Assembly (NCBI RefSeq): GCF_012985465.1
Contig: NZ_JAAQWN010000009.1
Coordinates: 186,001 to 250,000, forward strand
From: Pseudomonas sp. WS 5079
Lineage (GTDB): Bacteria > Pseudomonadota > Gammaproteobacteria > Pseudomonadales > Pseudomonadaceae
Direction of reading: 5' to 3'
DNA length: 64,000 bases
Shown: positions 23,954 to 34,054 of the stretch, piece after piece
Layout of the letters: each line of letters opens with the position of its first letter
How positions within the stretch are numbered: position 1 is the stretch's first letter
The notes under the pieces: generated by a model
What the model saw: only the letters and a program-made list of their open reading frames with translations
Told to the model about the DNA's origin: nothing
Database searches by the model: none
Position numbers and translations under genes: made by a program

Positions 23954-24817
23954 ATGCCCGCGTTGATTCAATCCTTTCTGGACGAGGCATCGTCAACCTA
24001 CACCTACGTCGTCTATGAAACGCCCGGCAGCCCCTGTGCCATCGTCGATTCAGTGCTCAACTACGACCCGGCCTCGGGGCGTACCGACACGACCCAGGCC
24101 GACCAGGTGATCGCCTTCGTCCGTGAGCACCGCCTGCAGGTGCAATGGCTGCTGGAGACCCACGCCCACGCCGACCATCTGTCCGCCGCGCCGTACCTGC
24201 GCCGTACCCTGGGCGGAAAAATCGCCATCGGCCAGTCCATCAGCCAGGTGCAGGGGGTATTTAAGAACCTGTTCAACCTGGAGCCGGCGTTTCGTGCCGA
24301 CGGTTCACAGTTCGACCACCTGTTCGCCCCCGACGAGGTGTTCCACATCGGCAACCTCAAGGCCCAGGCCCTCCACGTGCCCGGCCACACCCCGGCAGAC
24401 ATGGCCTACCTGATCGACGACCAGATGATCCTGGTGGGCGACACCCTGTTCATGCCTGACGTCGGCACCGCCCGCTGCGACTTCCCCGGCGGCGATGCAC
24501 GCCAGTTATATGCCTCGATGCGCACGTTGCTGGCCTTTCCCGGCGAGACGCGCCTGTATGTGTGCCACGACTATCCGCCTGAAGGCCGCGCGGCCAAATG
24601 CCTGACCACCGTGGCCGAACAGCGCGCGGGCAATATTCATGTGCATGACGGGGTGGACGAGGCGGCGTTTGTGCAGATGCGCACCCAGCGCGACGCCGGG
24701 CTTGGAATGCCGACCCTGTTGCTGCCGGCGATCCAGGTGAATGTGCGGGCGGGCAATATGCCGCCGGCGGAAGACAATGGCGTGACCTACCTGAAGATCC
24801 CCCTCAACCAGCTTTGA
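23954..24817 (+). CDS. ETHE1-like persulfide dioxygenase (metallo-beta-lactamase fold)
   Basis: A 287-residue protein with metal motif THAHADH (His70, His72, Asp74, His75), VPGHTPADMAYLI, and GDTLFMPDVGTARCDFPGGDARQLY, the signature of ETHE1/PDO enzymes. These mononuclear iron dioxygenases turn glutathione persulfide into sulfite plus glutathione. The start at 23954 is chosen because the longer upstream frame runs through the divergent promoter and into the SQR gene. The gene is divergent from SQR. No ArsR/BigR or sigma-54 FisR-type regulator is encoded beside it. Confidence 0.87.
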   Translation: MPALIQSFLDEASSTYTYVVYETPGSPCAIVDSVLNYDPASGRTDTTQADQVIAFVREHRLQVQWLLETHAHADHLSAAPYLRRTLGGKIAIGQSISQVQGVFKNLFNLEPAFRADGSQFDHLFAPDEVFHIGNLKAQALHVPGHTPADMAYLIDDQMILVGDTLFMPDVGTARCDFPGGDARQLYASMRTLLAFPGETRLYVCHDYPPEGRAAKCLTTVAEQRAGNIHVHDGVDEAAFVQMRTQRDAGLGMPTLLLPAIQVNVRAGNMPPAEDNGVTYLKIPLNQL

Positions 24818-24818
24818 T

Positions 24819-24888
24819 GCAGGAGCTGGCTTGCCGGCGATGGTGGCCTGCCTGATCCACCGTCATCGCCGGCAAGCCGGCTCCTACA
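24819..24888. repeat. Inverted REP pair between persulfide dioxygenase and bkdR
   Basis: CAGGAGCTGGCTTGCCGGCGATGGTGG pairs with CCACCGTCATCGCCGGCAAGCCGGCTCCTA. Convergent genes flank it; it is a probable bidirectional terminator. Confidence 0.8.
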
Positions 24889-24898
24889 ACGGTTTGCG

Positions 24899-25387
24899 TC
24901 AGGAGCCCAGGTTGATGCCATTGGCCGGCAGAGGCAGCGCCGTCTTGTAGCGCACTTGCTTGAGCGCAAAGCTGGAGCGGATGTTCGCCACCCCCGGCAC
25001 CTTGGTCAGGAAATCCATCATAAAGCGCTCCAGCGACTGGATGGTCGGCACCAGCACCCGGATCAGGTAGTCCGGGTCGCCGGCCATCAGGTAGCACTCC
25101 ATCACCTCCGGCCGGTCGGAAATCGCGCCCTCGAACTGCTGCAGGGCTTCCTCGTTCTGTTTCTCGAGGCTGACGTGGATAAACACGTTGACGTGCAGCC
25201 CCAGCAAATCGGCATCCAGCAGCGTGACCTGGTCACGGATCAAGCCCAATTCCTCCATCGCCTTGACCCGGTTGAAACACGGCGTAGGCGACAGGTTGAC
25301 CGAGCGTGCGAGGTCGGCGTTGGTGATGCGGGCGTTCTCCTGGAGGCTGTTGAGAATCCCGATATCGATACGGTCCAGCTTGCGCAT
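24899..25387 (-). CDS. bkdR: Lrp/AsnC-type activator BkdR
   Basis: A 162-residue Lrp-family regulator with an N-terminal HTH (DIGILNSLQENARITNADLARSVNLSPTPCFNRVKAMEE) and a C-terminal RAM domain (YLMAGDPDYLIRVLVPTIQSLERF). It is divergent from bkdA1, the arrangement in P. putida where BkdR with branched-chain amino acids activates the bkd operon. The 196-bp gap (25388-25583) is AT-rich compared with its surroundings and should contain its binding sites; I could not fix a motif. Confidence 0.95.
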   Translation of the reverse strand: MRKLDRIDIGILNSLQENARITNADLARSVNLSPTPCFNRVKAMEELGLIRDQVTLLDADLLGLHVNVFIHVSLEKQNEEALQQFEGAISDRPEVMECYLMAGDPDYLIRVLVPTIQSLERFMMDFLTKVPGVANIRSSFALKQVRYKTALPLPANGINLGS

Positions 25388-25583
25388 GAGACAAAACCAC
25401 CTGTTTATTATGTTTATGCAGATTTTTTATCCTCAAATGATCTCAGGCGCAACCAAACAGAGATAAATATTCTCCGCGGCCCGGCCTATGATTGTTGTAG
25501 GACAAGATTTCTCCTACCCGGGGAATGACTGTCAGCTAAGCGCGCCCACTACAAGAAATTCACAAGATCGAGCGTAGAAAGCC

Positions 25584-26819
25584 ATGACCCAGCATTACGA
25601 ACCGCTGCGCCTGCACGTTCCCGAACCCTCGGGCCGTCCTGGTTGCAAGACCGACTTTACCTACCTGCGCCTGACCGACGCCGGTACGGTGCGCAAACCC
25701 GCCGTAGACGTAGAACCCGCCGACACCGCCGACCTGGCCAAGGGCCTGATCCGCGTGCTCGACGACCAGGGCCAGGCCCTGGGCCCGTGGGCTGAAGGTG
25801 TGCCGGTAGAGATTTTGCGCCGTGGCATGCGTGCCATGCTCAAGACGCGGATCTTCGACAACCGCATGGTGGTCGCCCAGCGTCAGAAAAAGATGTCGTT
25901 CTACATGCAAAGCCTTGGCGAAGAAGCCATCGGCAGCGCCCAGGCCCTGGCCTTGAACATCGACGACATGTGCTTCCCCACCTACCGCCAGCAAAGCATC
26001 CTGATGGCCCGCGAAGTGCCGCTGGTCGACCTGATCTGCCAACTGCTGTCCAACGAGCGAGACCCGCTCAAGGGCCGCCAGTTGCCGATCATGTATTCGG
26101 TCAAGGACTATGGCTTCTTCACCATTTCCGGCAACCTCGCCACCCAATTCGTACAGGGCGTGGGCTGGGGCATGGCCTCGGCGATCAAGGGCGATACCAA
26201 GATCGCCTCGGCGTGGATTGGCGATGGCGCCACCGCTGAATCAGACTTCCACACCGCCCTGACCTTCGCCCACGTGTACCGCGCGCCGGTGATCCTCAAC
26301 GTGGTCAACAACCAGTGGGCGATCTCCACCTTCCAGGCCATCGCCGGTGGTGAAGCCACCACCTTCGCCGGACGCGGCGTGGGCTGCGGCATCGCCTCCC
26401 TGCGGGTCGACGGCAACGACTTCATCGCGGTGTACGCCGCCTCTGCCTGGGCTGCCGAACGCGCTCGCCGCAACCTCGGCCCGACCCTGATCGAATGGGT
26501 CACCTACCGCGCCGGCCCGCACTCCACCTCCGATGACCCGTCCAAATACCGGCCTGCCGATGACTGGAGCCACTTCCCCCTGGGCGACCCGATTGCCCGC
26601 CTCAAGCAGCACCTGATCAAGATTGGCCAGTGGTCCGAAGAGGAACACGCCACGGTCAGTGCACAGCTGGAGGCCGAAGTGCTCAGCGCGCAGAAAGAAG
26701 CCGAACAGTACGGCACCCTGGCCGGTGGCCAGATTCCAAGCGCCGCGAGCATGTTCGAAGACGTTTATAAAGAGATGCCGGAGCACTTGAAGCGCCAGCG
26801 TCAAGAGTTGGGGATCTGA
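25584..26819 (+). CDS. bkdA1: Branched-chain 2-oxoacid dehydrogenase E1 alpha
   Basis: A 411-residue thiamine-diphosphate subunit, the same length as P. putida BkdA1. The TPP motif is IGDGATAESDFHTALTFAHV ... LNVVNNQWAIS, with the phospho-loop-like region YRAGPHSTSDDPSKYRP. It decarboxylates 2-oxoisovalerate, 2-oxoisocaproate and 2-oxo-3-methylvalerate in the cytosolic BCKDH complex. It is the first gene of the operon, one nt before bkdA2. Confidence 0.97.
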   Translation: MTQHYEPLRLHVPEPSGRPGCKTDFTYLRLTDAGTVRKPAVDVEPADTADLAKGLIRVLDDQGQALGPWAEGVPVEILRRGMRAMLKTRIFDNRMVVAQRQKKMSFYMQSLGEEAIGSAQALALNIDDMCFPTYRQQSILMAREVPLVDLICQLLSNERDPLKGRQLPIMYSVKDYGFFTISGNLATQFVQGVGWGMASAIKGDTKIASAWIGDGATAESDFHTALTFAHVYRAPVILNVVNNQWAISTFQAIAGGEATTFAGRGVGCGIASLRVDGNDFIAVYAASAWAAERARRNLGPTLIEWVTYRAGPHSTSDDPSKYRPADDWSHFPLGDPIARLKQHLIKIGQWSEEEHATVSAQLEAEVLSAQKEAEQYGTLAGGQIPSAASMFEDVYKEMPEHLKRQRQELGI

Positions 26820-26820
26820 C

Positions 26821-27879
<1,059 letters not shown>

Positions 27880-29145
27880 ATGGGCACGCACGTTATCAAG
27901 ATGCCGGACATTGGCGAAGGCATCGCAGAAGTGGAATTGTCGGTCTGGCACGTCAAGGTCGGCGACATGGTCGTGGAAGACCAGGTGCTGGCGGATGTGA
28001 TGACCGACAAGGCGATGGTGGATATTCCCTCGCCGGTCCATGGCAAGGTGATTTCACTGGGCGGTGAGCCGGGTGAAGTCATGGCGGTGGGCAGTATCCT
28101 GATCAGCATTGAAGTCGAAGGCGCGGGCAATACCCGGGAGTCGGCGTTGTCGGCCGTGGTTGAAGAAGCCGCGCCGGCCCCGAAAGCCGAAATCAAGGCG
28201 CCGGTGGCTGAAAGCAAACCGGCCGCCAAGCCGGTGGTAGCGGCCCAGGCTCCGGTGGCCCGGGACGCCAATGAGCGCCCGCTGGCCTCCCCCGCCGTGC
28301 GCAAGCACGCGCTGGACGCCGGGATCCAGCTGCGTCTGGTGCAGGGCTCGGGCCCGGCCGGGCGCATTCTGCATGAAGACCTCGATGCCTATCTGCAACA
28401 GGGCAACACCCGCGCCTCGGTCGGCGCCAACCCGTATGCCGAGCGCAACGACGAAGAGCAGATCCCGGTGATCGGCATGCGCCGCAAGATCGCCCAGCGC
28501 ATGCAGGACGCCACGCGCCGCGCTGCGCATTTCAGCTACGTCGAAGAGATCGACGTGACGGCCCTGGACGACTTGCGCGTACACCTCAATGAAAAACACG
28601 GCGCCAGCCGCGGCAAGCTGACGTTGTTGCCGTTCCTGGTGCGCGCGATGGTCGTGGCCTTGCGCGACTTCCCGCAGATCAACGCGCGTTATGACGACGA
28701 AGCCCAAGTCATCACCCGCCTTGGCGCGGTGCATGTGGGCGTTGCCACCCAGAGCGATATCGGCCTGATGGTGCCGGTGGTGCGTCACGCCGAGGCCCGC
28801 AGCCTGTGGGGCACCGCCGAAGAAATCACTCGCCTGGCCACTGCCGCGCGCAATGGCAAGGCCAGTCGTGACGAGCTCTCGGGCTCGACCATCACCCTGA
28901 CCAGCCTCGGCGCGTTGGGCGGGATTGTCAGCACTCCGGTGCTGAACCTGCCGGAAGTGGCGATTGTGGGTGTCAACCGCATCGTCGAGCGGCCAATGGT
29001 GATCAAGGGGCAGATCGTGATCCGCAAGATGATGAACCTCTCCAGCTCCTTCGATCACCGGGTGGTCGATGGCATGGACGCGGCGCAATTCATCCAGGCC
29101 ATCCGTGGCCTGCTCGAACAACCCGCCAGCCTGTTCCTGGAGTAA
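27880..29145 (+). CDS. bkdB: Branched-chain 2-oxoacid dehydrogenase E2 (lipoamide acyltransferase)
   Basis: A 421-residue protein with one lipoyl domain (Lys44 in DVMTDKAMVDIP), an Ala/Pro/Lys-rich linker (about 95-130), a peripheral subunit-binding domain (ASPAVRKHALDAGIQLRLVQGSGPAGRIL) and a catalytic core with SFDHRVVDGMDAAQF. It moves the acyl group to CoA. The start codon follows the bkdA2 stop directly. Its stop is 4 nt before lpdV. Confidence 0.96.
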   Translation: MGTHVIKMPDIGEGIAEVELSVWHVKVGDMVVEDQVLADVMTDKAMVDIPSPVHGKVISLGGEPGEVMAVGSILISIEVEGAGNTRESALSAVVEEAAPAPKAEIKAPVAESKPAAKPVVAAQAPVARDANERPLASPAVRKHALDAGIQLRLVQGSGPAGRILHEDLDAYLQQGNTRASVGANPYAERNDEEQIPVIGMRRKIAQRMQDATRRAAHFSYVEEIDVTALDDLRVHLNEKHGASRGKLTLLPFLVRAMVVALRDFPQINARYDDEAQVITRLGAVHVGVATQSDIGLMVPVVRHAEARSLWGTAEEITRLATAARNGKASRDELSGSTITLTSLGALGGIVSTPVLNLPEVAIVGVNRIVERPMVIKGQIVIRKMMNLSSSFDHRVVDGMDAAQFIQAIRGLLEQPASLFLE

Positions 29146-29149
29146 GGGC

Positions 29150-30529
29150 ATGACTCAGACATTACAGACCACCCTGCTGATTATCGGCGGCGGCCCCGGC
29201 GGTTATGTGGCGGCGATTCGCGCCGGCCAACTGGGCATCCCGACCATCCTGGTAGAAGGCCAGGCGTTGGGCGGCACCTGCCTGAATATCGGCTGCATTC
29301 CGTCCAAGGCGCTGATCCATGTCGCCGAACAGTTCCAGCAAACCGTGCACCTGAGCCAGGGTTCGGCCCTGGGTATCGACGTGGATGTGCCAACCCTGGA
29401 CATCCGCAAGAGCGTCGAGTGGAAAGACGGGATCGTCGACCGCCTGACCACCGGGGTTGCCGCACTGCTGAAAAAGCACAAAGTGCAGGTGATCCATGGC
29501 TGGGCCAAGATCGTCGACGGCAAGACCGTGGACGTGGGTGACCAACGTATCCAGTGCGAGCACCTGCTGCTGGCCACTGGCTCGAAAAGCGTCAACCTGC
29601 CGATGCTGCCGATTGGCGGGCCGATCATCTCGTCCACCGAAGCCCTGGCGCCGAGCCGTGTGCCAAAACGCTTGATCGTGGTCGGTGGCGGTTACATCGG
29701 CCTGGAACTGGGGATTGCCTATCGCAAGCTCGGTGCCGAGGTCAGCGTGGTCGAAGCCCAGGACCGCATCCTGCCAGCCTACGACGCCGAGCTGACGCAA
29801 CCGGTGGCCGAATCCCTCAAGCAATTGGGGGTCAAGTTGTACCTCAAGCACAGCGTGACTGGCTTTGAAGGCGGCAGCCTGCAAGTACGCGATCCGGAGG
29901 GCGGCACCCTGGCCCTGGAGACCGATCAGGTACTGGTCGCCGTTGGTCGCAAACCCAACACCCAGGGCTGGAACCTGGAAGCCTTGAACCTGGCGATGAA
30001 TGGCGCGGCGATCCAGATCGACAGCCGCTGCCAGACCAGCATGCGCAACGTATGGGCCATCGGCGACCTGAGCGGCGAGCCGATGCTGGCACACCGGGCC
30101 ATGGCCCAGGGCGAGATGGTGGCCGAGCTGATCAGCGGTAAATCCCGCGAATTCAACCCGGCGGCGATCCCGGCGGTGTGCTTTACCGACCCGGAACTGG
30201 TGGTGGTCGGCAAGACCCCGGACGAAGCCAAGGCCGCAGGCCTGGACTGCATCGTCTCGAGCTTTCCGTTTGCGGCCAATGGCCGGGCCATGACCCTGGA
30301 GTCCAAGACCGGCTTCGTGCGGGTGGTAGCACGTCGCGACAATCACCTGATTGTCGGCTGGCAGGCGGTGGGGGTTGGCGTGTCCGAGCTGTCCACGGCC
30401 TTTGGCCTGAGCCTGGAAATGGGTGCACGCCTGGAGGATGTGGCGGGCACCATTCATGCCCATCCGACCCTGGGTGAAGCGGTGCAGGAAGCGGCGCTGC
30501 GGGCGTTGGGGCATGCCCTGCACCTGTAA
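29150..30529 (+). CDS. lpdV: Dihydrolipoamide dehydrogenase of the BCKDH complex (LPD-Val)
   Basis: A 459-residue flavoprotein disulfide reductase. It has an FAD motif IIGGGPGGYVAAIRAGQLG, redox disulfide Cys44-Cys49 (GGTCLNIGC), an NAD motif VVGGGYIGLELGIAYRKLG, and the C-terminal HxxxxE pair in IHAHPTLGEAVQEAA. It is the last bkd gene. The ATG at 29150 has AAGG upstream; an in-frame start inside bkdB (29069) has no support. Confidence 0.96.
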   Translation: MTQTLQTTLLIIGGGPGGYVAAIRAGQLGIPTILVEGQALGGTCLNIGCIPSKALIHVAEQFQQTVHLSQGSALGIDVDVPTLDIRKSVEWKDGIVDRLTTGVAALLKKHKVQVIHGWAKIVDGKTVDVGDQRIQCEHLLLATGSKSVNLPMLPIGGPIISSTEALAPSRVPKRLIVVGGGYIGLELGIAYRKLGAEVSVVEAQDRILPAYDAELTQPVAESLKQLGVKLYLKHSVTGFEGGSLQVRDPEGGTLALETDQVLVAVGRKPNTQGWNLEALNLAMNGAAIQIDSRCQTSMRNVWAIGDLSGEPMLAHRAMAQGEMVAELISGKSREFNPAAIPAVCFTDPELVVVGKTPDEAKAAGLDCIVSSFPFAANGRAMTLESKTGFVRVVARRDNHLIVGWQAVGVGVSELSTAFGLSLEMGARLEDVAGTIHAHPTLGEAVQEAALRALGHALHL

Positions 30530-30540
30530 AACCGTGGTGA

Positions 30541-30625
30541 TGCTATCGCCGGCAAGCCGGCTCCTACAATCGAGCGCGTTACGCCGACCAAATGTAGGAG
30601 CCGGCATGCCGGCGATAGCGGTGGA
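30541..30625. repeat. Outward-facing REP pair after lpdV
   Basis: TATCGCCGGCAAGCCGGCTCCTACA and TGTAGGAGCCGGCATGCCGGCGATA are arranged in the opposite order to most pairs in the window. The 230-bp gap to ilvE also holds the ilvE promoter region; I did not identify boxes with confidence. Confidence 0.78.
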
Positions 30626-30759
30626 TCAGCCAAAACAGATGCTCAATGGTCCCCCCACCCGCTCCCACACAGGCCAAGAATGAAGTATTGTTGCGCCCAT
30701 CCAGAAATAAACCGAAAGCCTGCCTTCGACCAGGCGGTTGAAAAAAGATAGAGGATGTC

Positions 30760-31779
30760 ATGGGTAACGAAAGCATCAATTGGGACAAATTGGGTTTTGA
30801 CTACATCAAGACCGACAAGCGTTTCCTCCAGACCTGGAAAGACGGCGCCTGGCAAGAAGGCACCCTGACCGAAGACAACGTGCTGCACATCAGCGAGGGC
30901 TCCACCGCCCTGCACTATGGCCAGCAGTGTTTTGAAGGCCTGAAGGCCTATCGCTGCAAGGACGGTTCGATCAACCTGTTCCGCCCGGACCAGAACGCCG
31001 CCCGCATGCAACGCAGCTGCGCCCGCCTGCTGATGCCGCAAGTGCCGACCGAAGCCTTCATCGAGGCGTGCAAGGAAGTGGTCCACGCCAACGAGCATTT
31101 CATCCCGCCGTACGGCACCGGCGGCGCGCTGTACCTGCGCCCGTTCGTGATCGGCACCGGTGACAACATCGGCGTGCGCACCGCGCCCGAGTTCATCTTC
31201 TCGATCTTCTGCATCCCGGTCGGCGCCTACTTCAAGGGCGGCCTGACCCCGCACAACTTCCTGATCTCCGGCTATGACCGCGCCGCGCCGAACGGCACCG
31301 GTGCCGCCAAGGTCGGTGGCAACTACGCGGCCAGCCTGATGCCCGGCTCCCTGGCGAAAAAAGCCAACTTTGCCGACTGCATCTACCTGGACCCGGCCAC
31401 CCACTCGAAAATCGAAGAAGTCGGTTCGGCCAACTTCTTCGGGATCACCCACGACAACAAGTTCGTCACCCCGAACTCGCCATCGGTGCTGCCGGGCATC
31501 ACCCGCCTGTCGCTGATCGAACTGGCCAAGACCCGCCTGGGCCTGGAAGTGGTCGAAGGCGACGTGCTGATCGACAAACTGGCAGACTTCAAGGAAGCCG
31601 GCGCCTGCGGTACCGCAGCGGTGATCACGCCGATCGGCGGGATCGAGTACAAAGACAAGCTGCACGTGTTCTACAGCGAAAAAGACGTCGGCCCGGTGAC
31701 CCAGAAGCTCTACAAAGAGCTGACTGGCGTGCAGTCCGGCGACGTTGAAGCGCCGGCCGGCTGGATCGTCAAGGTCTAA
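30760..31779 (+). CDS. ilvE: Branched-chain amino acid aminotransferase
   Basis: A 339-residue fold-type IV PLP transaminase of the longer (BCAT II) type. It has the PLP lysine Lys184 in TGAAKVGGNYAAS, and SEGSTALHYGQQCFEGLKAYR and SANFFGITHDNKFVTP near the active site. It interconverts Leu, Ile and Val with their 2-oxoacids, which are the substrates of the bkd complex just upstream. A REP pair separates it from lpdV, so it is probably transcribed separately. Confidence 0.93.
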   Translation: MGNESINWDKLGFDYIKTDKRFLQTWKDGAWQEGTLTEDNVLHISEGSTALHYGQQCFEGLKAYRCKDGSINLFRPDQNAARMQRSCARLLMPQVPTEAFIEACKEVVHANEHFIPPYGTGGALYLRPFVIGTGDNIGVRTAPEFIFSIFCIPVGAYFKGGLTPHNFLISGYDRAAPNGTGAAKVGGNYAASLMPGSLAKKANFADCIYLDPATHSKIEEVGSANFFGITHDNKFVTPNSPSVLPGITRLSLIELAKTRLGLEVVEGDVLIDKLADFKEAGACGTAAVITPIGGIEYKDKLHVFYSEKDVGPVTQKLYKELTGVQSGDVEAPAGWIVKV

Positions 31780-31807
31780 GCCGACCCTGATTGTAGGCGC
31801 TGGCTTG

Positions 31808-31900
31808 TGTGGGAGCTGGCTTGCCTGCGATAGCGATATGTCAGTCAACGCATTGGTGACTGACATATCGCTATCGCAGGCAAGCCAGCTCCCACATTTG
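31808..31900. repeat. Inverted REP pair (about 40-bp arms) after ilvE
   Basis: TGTGGGAGCTGGCTTGCCTG and its downstream reverse complement continue through GATAGCGATATGTCAGTCA/TGACTGACATATCGCTATC. Convergent genes lie on both sides; it is a likely bidirectional terminator. Confidence 0.85.
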
Positions 31901-31913
31901 TTTTGCGGTGGTT

Positions 31914-32804
31914 TCAGGACTTGGGCAGGTTCTGTGCAATCTTCTTGCCCATGCTGATCCTCGGCTCCACGCCATACCCCAGCGCCTCGTAGAACCCCAC
32001 CACTGTCTCGTTGCCCAGATTGATCTGCAGGTTGATCTTCAGGCAGCCCAGGGCGATCAACGCCTGTTCCCCATGGCGCACCAGCGACGCGCCCAGGCCT
32101 TGCCGGCGATAGTCCGGATGCACGGCCACCGAATACAACCAACCACGATGCCCGTCGTAGCCTGCCATCAAGGTGCCGATCACGGTCTTGCCGTGGGTGG
32201 CGACAAAAAACAGCCCGTCCTCCACCGCAAGCTTTCTATCAATCGCCAGTTCCGGCCGGTTATGCGGGGTGTCGTAGCCAAACGCCAACTGCCAGAGCGC
32301 CGCTACCTGGGCACGATGCAGGCGGTCGCGGTAAATCCCGATGGGGTGGCGGGAAGACAATACCTTCTCCATCACCAGGGTGCGCTCGTTGCCGTGGTAC
32401 ACATCGCGCACGGTCTGGAACCCCAGCTTGGTATAAAACGGCTCGGCAGTGAGGGACGACGGTACGCTCAATACCGTGACCCCAGCCTCACGGGCCCGCT
32501 GTTCGATATCGACCATCAGTTGGCGGCCGATGCCCTGCCCTTGCAGCGCCGGGTTGACGAACACCGAACGCACCACATTGGCGTCCAAGGCGGCGGTAGC
32601 GACGATTGCCTGATCCTGGAGTGCAACCAGCACGGTACGCCGCGTGAGCAATTGCAGCACCGCCTCTGGCGTGAAGTTGCTCGCCACCCGCGCAATCACG
32701 TCCGCCGGATAGTCGCCGGCGTTGCTGCTGTGCAGGGCCGCCAGGATGACTTGGCTGATGCCTTCGGCATCGGTGGGTTGGGCGAGGCGGACGGCGGTAG
32801 ACAT
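31914..32804 (-). CDS. Fused two-domain GNAT acetyltransferase
   Basis: A 296-residue protein with two GNAT modules. Module 1 (about 5-150) has VFVNPALQGQGIGRQLM and AEPFYTKLGFQTVRD. Module 2 (about 155-290) has YSVAVHPDYRRQGLGASLVRHGEQAL and NLGNETVVGFYEALGY and resembles YpeA-type single-domain enzymes. Both keep the acetyl-CoA Q/RxxGxG/A loop. GGAGG lies before the ATG. Substrates unknown. The second half could be a YpeA-like enzyme with an added sensor-like first module; this is an inference. Confidence 0.85.
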   Translation of the reverse strand: MSTAVRLAQPTDAEGISQVILAALHSSNAGDYPADVIARVASNFTPEAVLQLLTRRTVLVALQDQAIVATAALDANVVRSVFVNPALQGQGIGRQLMVDIEQRAREAGVTVLSVPSSLTAEPFYTKLGFQTVRDVYHGNERTLVMEKVLSSRHPIGIYRDRLHRAQVAALWQLAFGYDTPHNRPELAIDRKLAVEDGLFFVATHGKTVIGTLMAGYDGHRGWLYSVAVHPDYRRQGLGASLVRHGEQALIALGCLKINLQINLGNETVVGFYEALGYGVEPRISMGKKIAQNLPKS

Positions 32805-32860
32805 GACTCCTCCTGACGGGCAGCGTTATGACAGCCACCACAATACCCATGTGTGGGCTT

Positions 32861-32967
32861 GTGTGGGAGCCGGGCTTGCCCGCGATGCAGGCACCTCGGT
32901 GTGTCCGCCACACCGCGGTGATGCTATCGCAGGCAAGCCAGCTCCCACACAAGCCCGCTCCCACATT
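32861..32967. repeat. REP cluster between the GNAT gene and ctlX
   Basis: A forward REP (GTGTGGGAGCCGGGCTTGCCCGCGAT), an inverted REP and a second truncated inverted copy (AAGCCCGCTCCCACA). The 312-bp gap 32805-33116 holds this cluster and the divergent promoters; no further gene is seen. Confidence 0.8.
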
Positions 32968-33116
32968 TTGAGCTGTGCTTGACGCCACAGCCGATTCGGC
33001 TGCCACACCCCTCTTTTCAGCTTTCCCGGCTGGGCCGCTCCCCTGTTTCAGCCGGGATTCTGCGGCCAGAGCGCACAAAATAGCCGCAATGCCCAACCCC
33101 ATGGACCCGTGCCCCC

Positions 33117-34043
33117 ATGCAAACCACCAATACCGTCCTGATGATCCGCCCGGCGCACTTTGCCTTTAACCCGGACACCGCGATCAACAACCGCTTCCAG
33201 CGCGCGCCCGTCGACCCGGTGGCCGCACAGCACAAAGCGCTGCAAGAGTTCGACGGTTACGTCGCCACCCTGCGCGAGCATGGCGTGGAAGTGTTGGTGG
33301 TGCAGGACACGCCCGCACCCCATACCCCGGATTCGATCTTCCCCAACAACTGGTGGAGCAGCCATGCCGACGGCAGCCTGGTGCTGTACCCGATGGAAGG
33401 CCAGAACCGTCGCCTGGAACGCAACAAAGGTGTGCTGCAAGTACTGGAGCAGCGCTTCGCGATCAAGCACACCATTGATTTCAGCCACCTGGAACAACAG
33501 AACATGTTCCTCGAAGGCACCGGCAGCATGGTCCTCGACCGCCAGCACCGCATCAGCTACGCCTGTCACTCTGGGCGCACCCATCGCGATGCGCTGCGCC
33601 AGTTCGCCGAGCGCCTGGACTATCAGGTCTGCGCCTTCCACGCCGTCGACCGCCATCACGCACCGATCTACCACAGCAACGTGATGATGAGCGTCGGCCG
33701 CGACCTGTCGGTGGTGTGCCTGGACGCGCTGCCCGAAGCCCACGAACGCCAAGGCCTGGAACGCTCCCTGCGCGACACCGGCAAAGACATCCTGGCCCTG
33801 GACTTCGACCAGTTGGAAGCCTTCGCCGGCAACATGCTGGAACTCCACGACCGCGACGGCCAGCCGCTGCTGGTGATGTCCGCCAGCGCCTGGCGCTCGC
33901 TCAAGCCGGCGCAGCGCCAGCATGTGGAGCGCCACACCCACCCAGTCGTGGTGAATATCGACAACATCGAACGCATCGGCGGCGGCAGTGCCCGCTGCAT
34001 GTTGGCCGAAGTGCATCTTCCGGCCCGCGCCTCATTCCAATAA
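33117..34043 (+). CDS. ctlX: Citrulline utilisation hydrolase CtlX (arginine deiminase-like)
   Basis: A 308-residue member of the amidinotransferase/guanidine-modifying superfamily. It has PDSIFPNNWWSSH (substrate-binding acid and Trp pair), a catalytic His in YHSNVMMSVG, and a nucleophilic Cys in GGGSARCMLAEVH near the C-terminus. Family knowledge: CtlX hydrolyses citrulline to ornithine. It is followed 11 nt later by ornithine cyclodeaminase, which would take ornithine on to proline. The two form an operon. Confidence 0.87.
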   Translation: MQTTNTVLMIRPAHFAFNPDTAINNRFQRAPVDPVAAQHKALQEFDGYVATLREHGVEVLVVQDTPAPHTPDSIFPNNWWSSHADGSLVLYPMEGQNRRLERNKGVLQVLEQRFAIKHTIDFSHLEQQNMFLEGTGSMVLDRQHRISYACHSGRTHRDALRQFAERLDYQVCAFHAVDRHHAPIYHSNVMMSVGRDLSVVCLDALPEAHERQGLERSLRDTGKDILALDFDQLEAFAGNMLELHDRDGQPLLVMSASAWRSLKPAQRQHVERHTHPVVVNIDNIERIGGGSARCMLAEVHLPARASFQ

Positions 34044-34054
34044 GGAGTTTTTCC

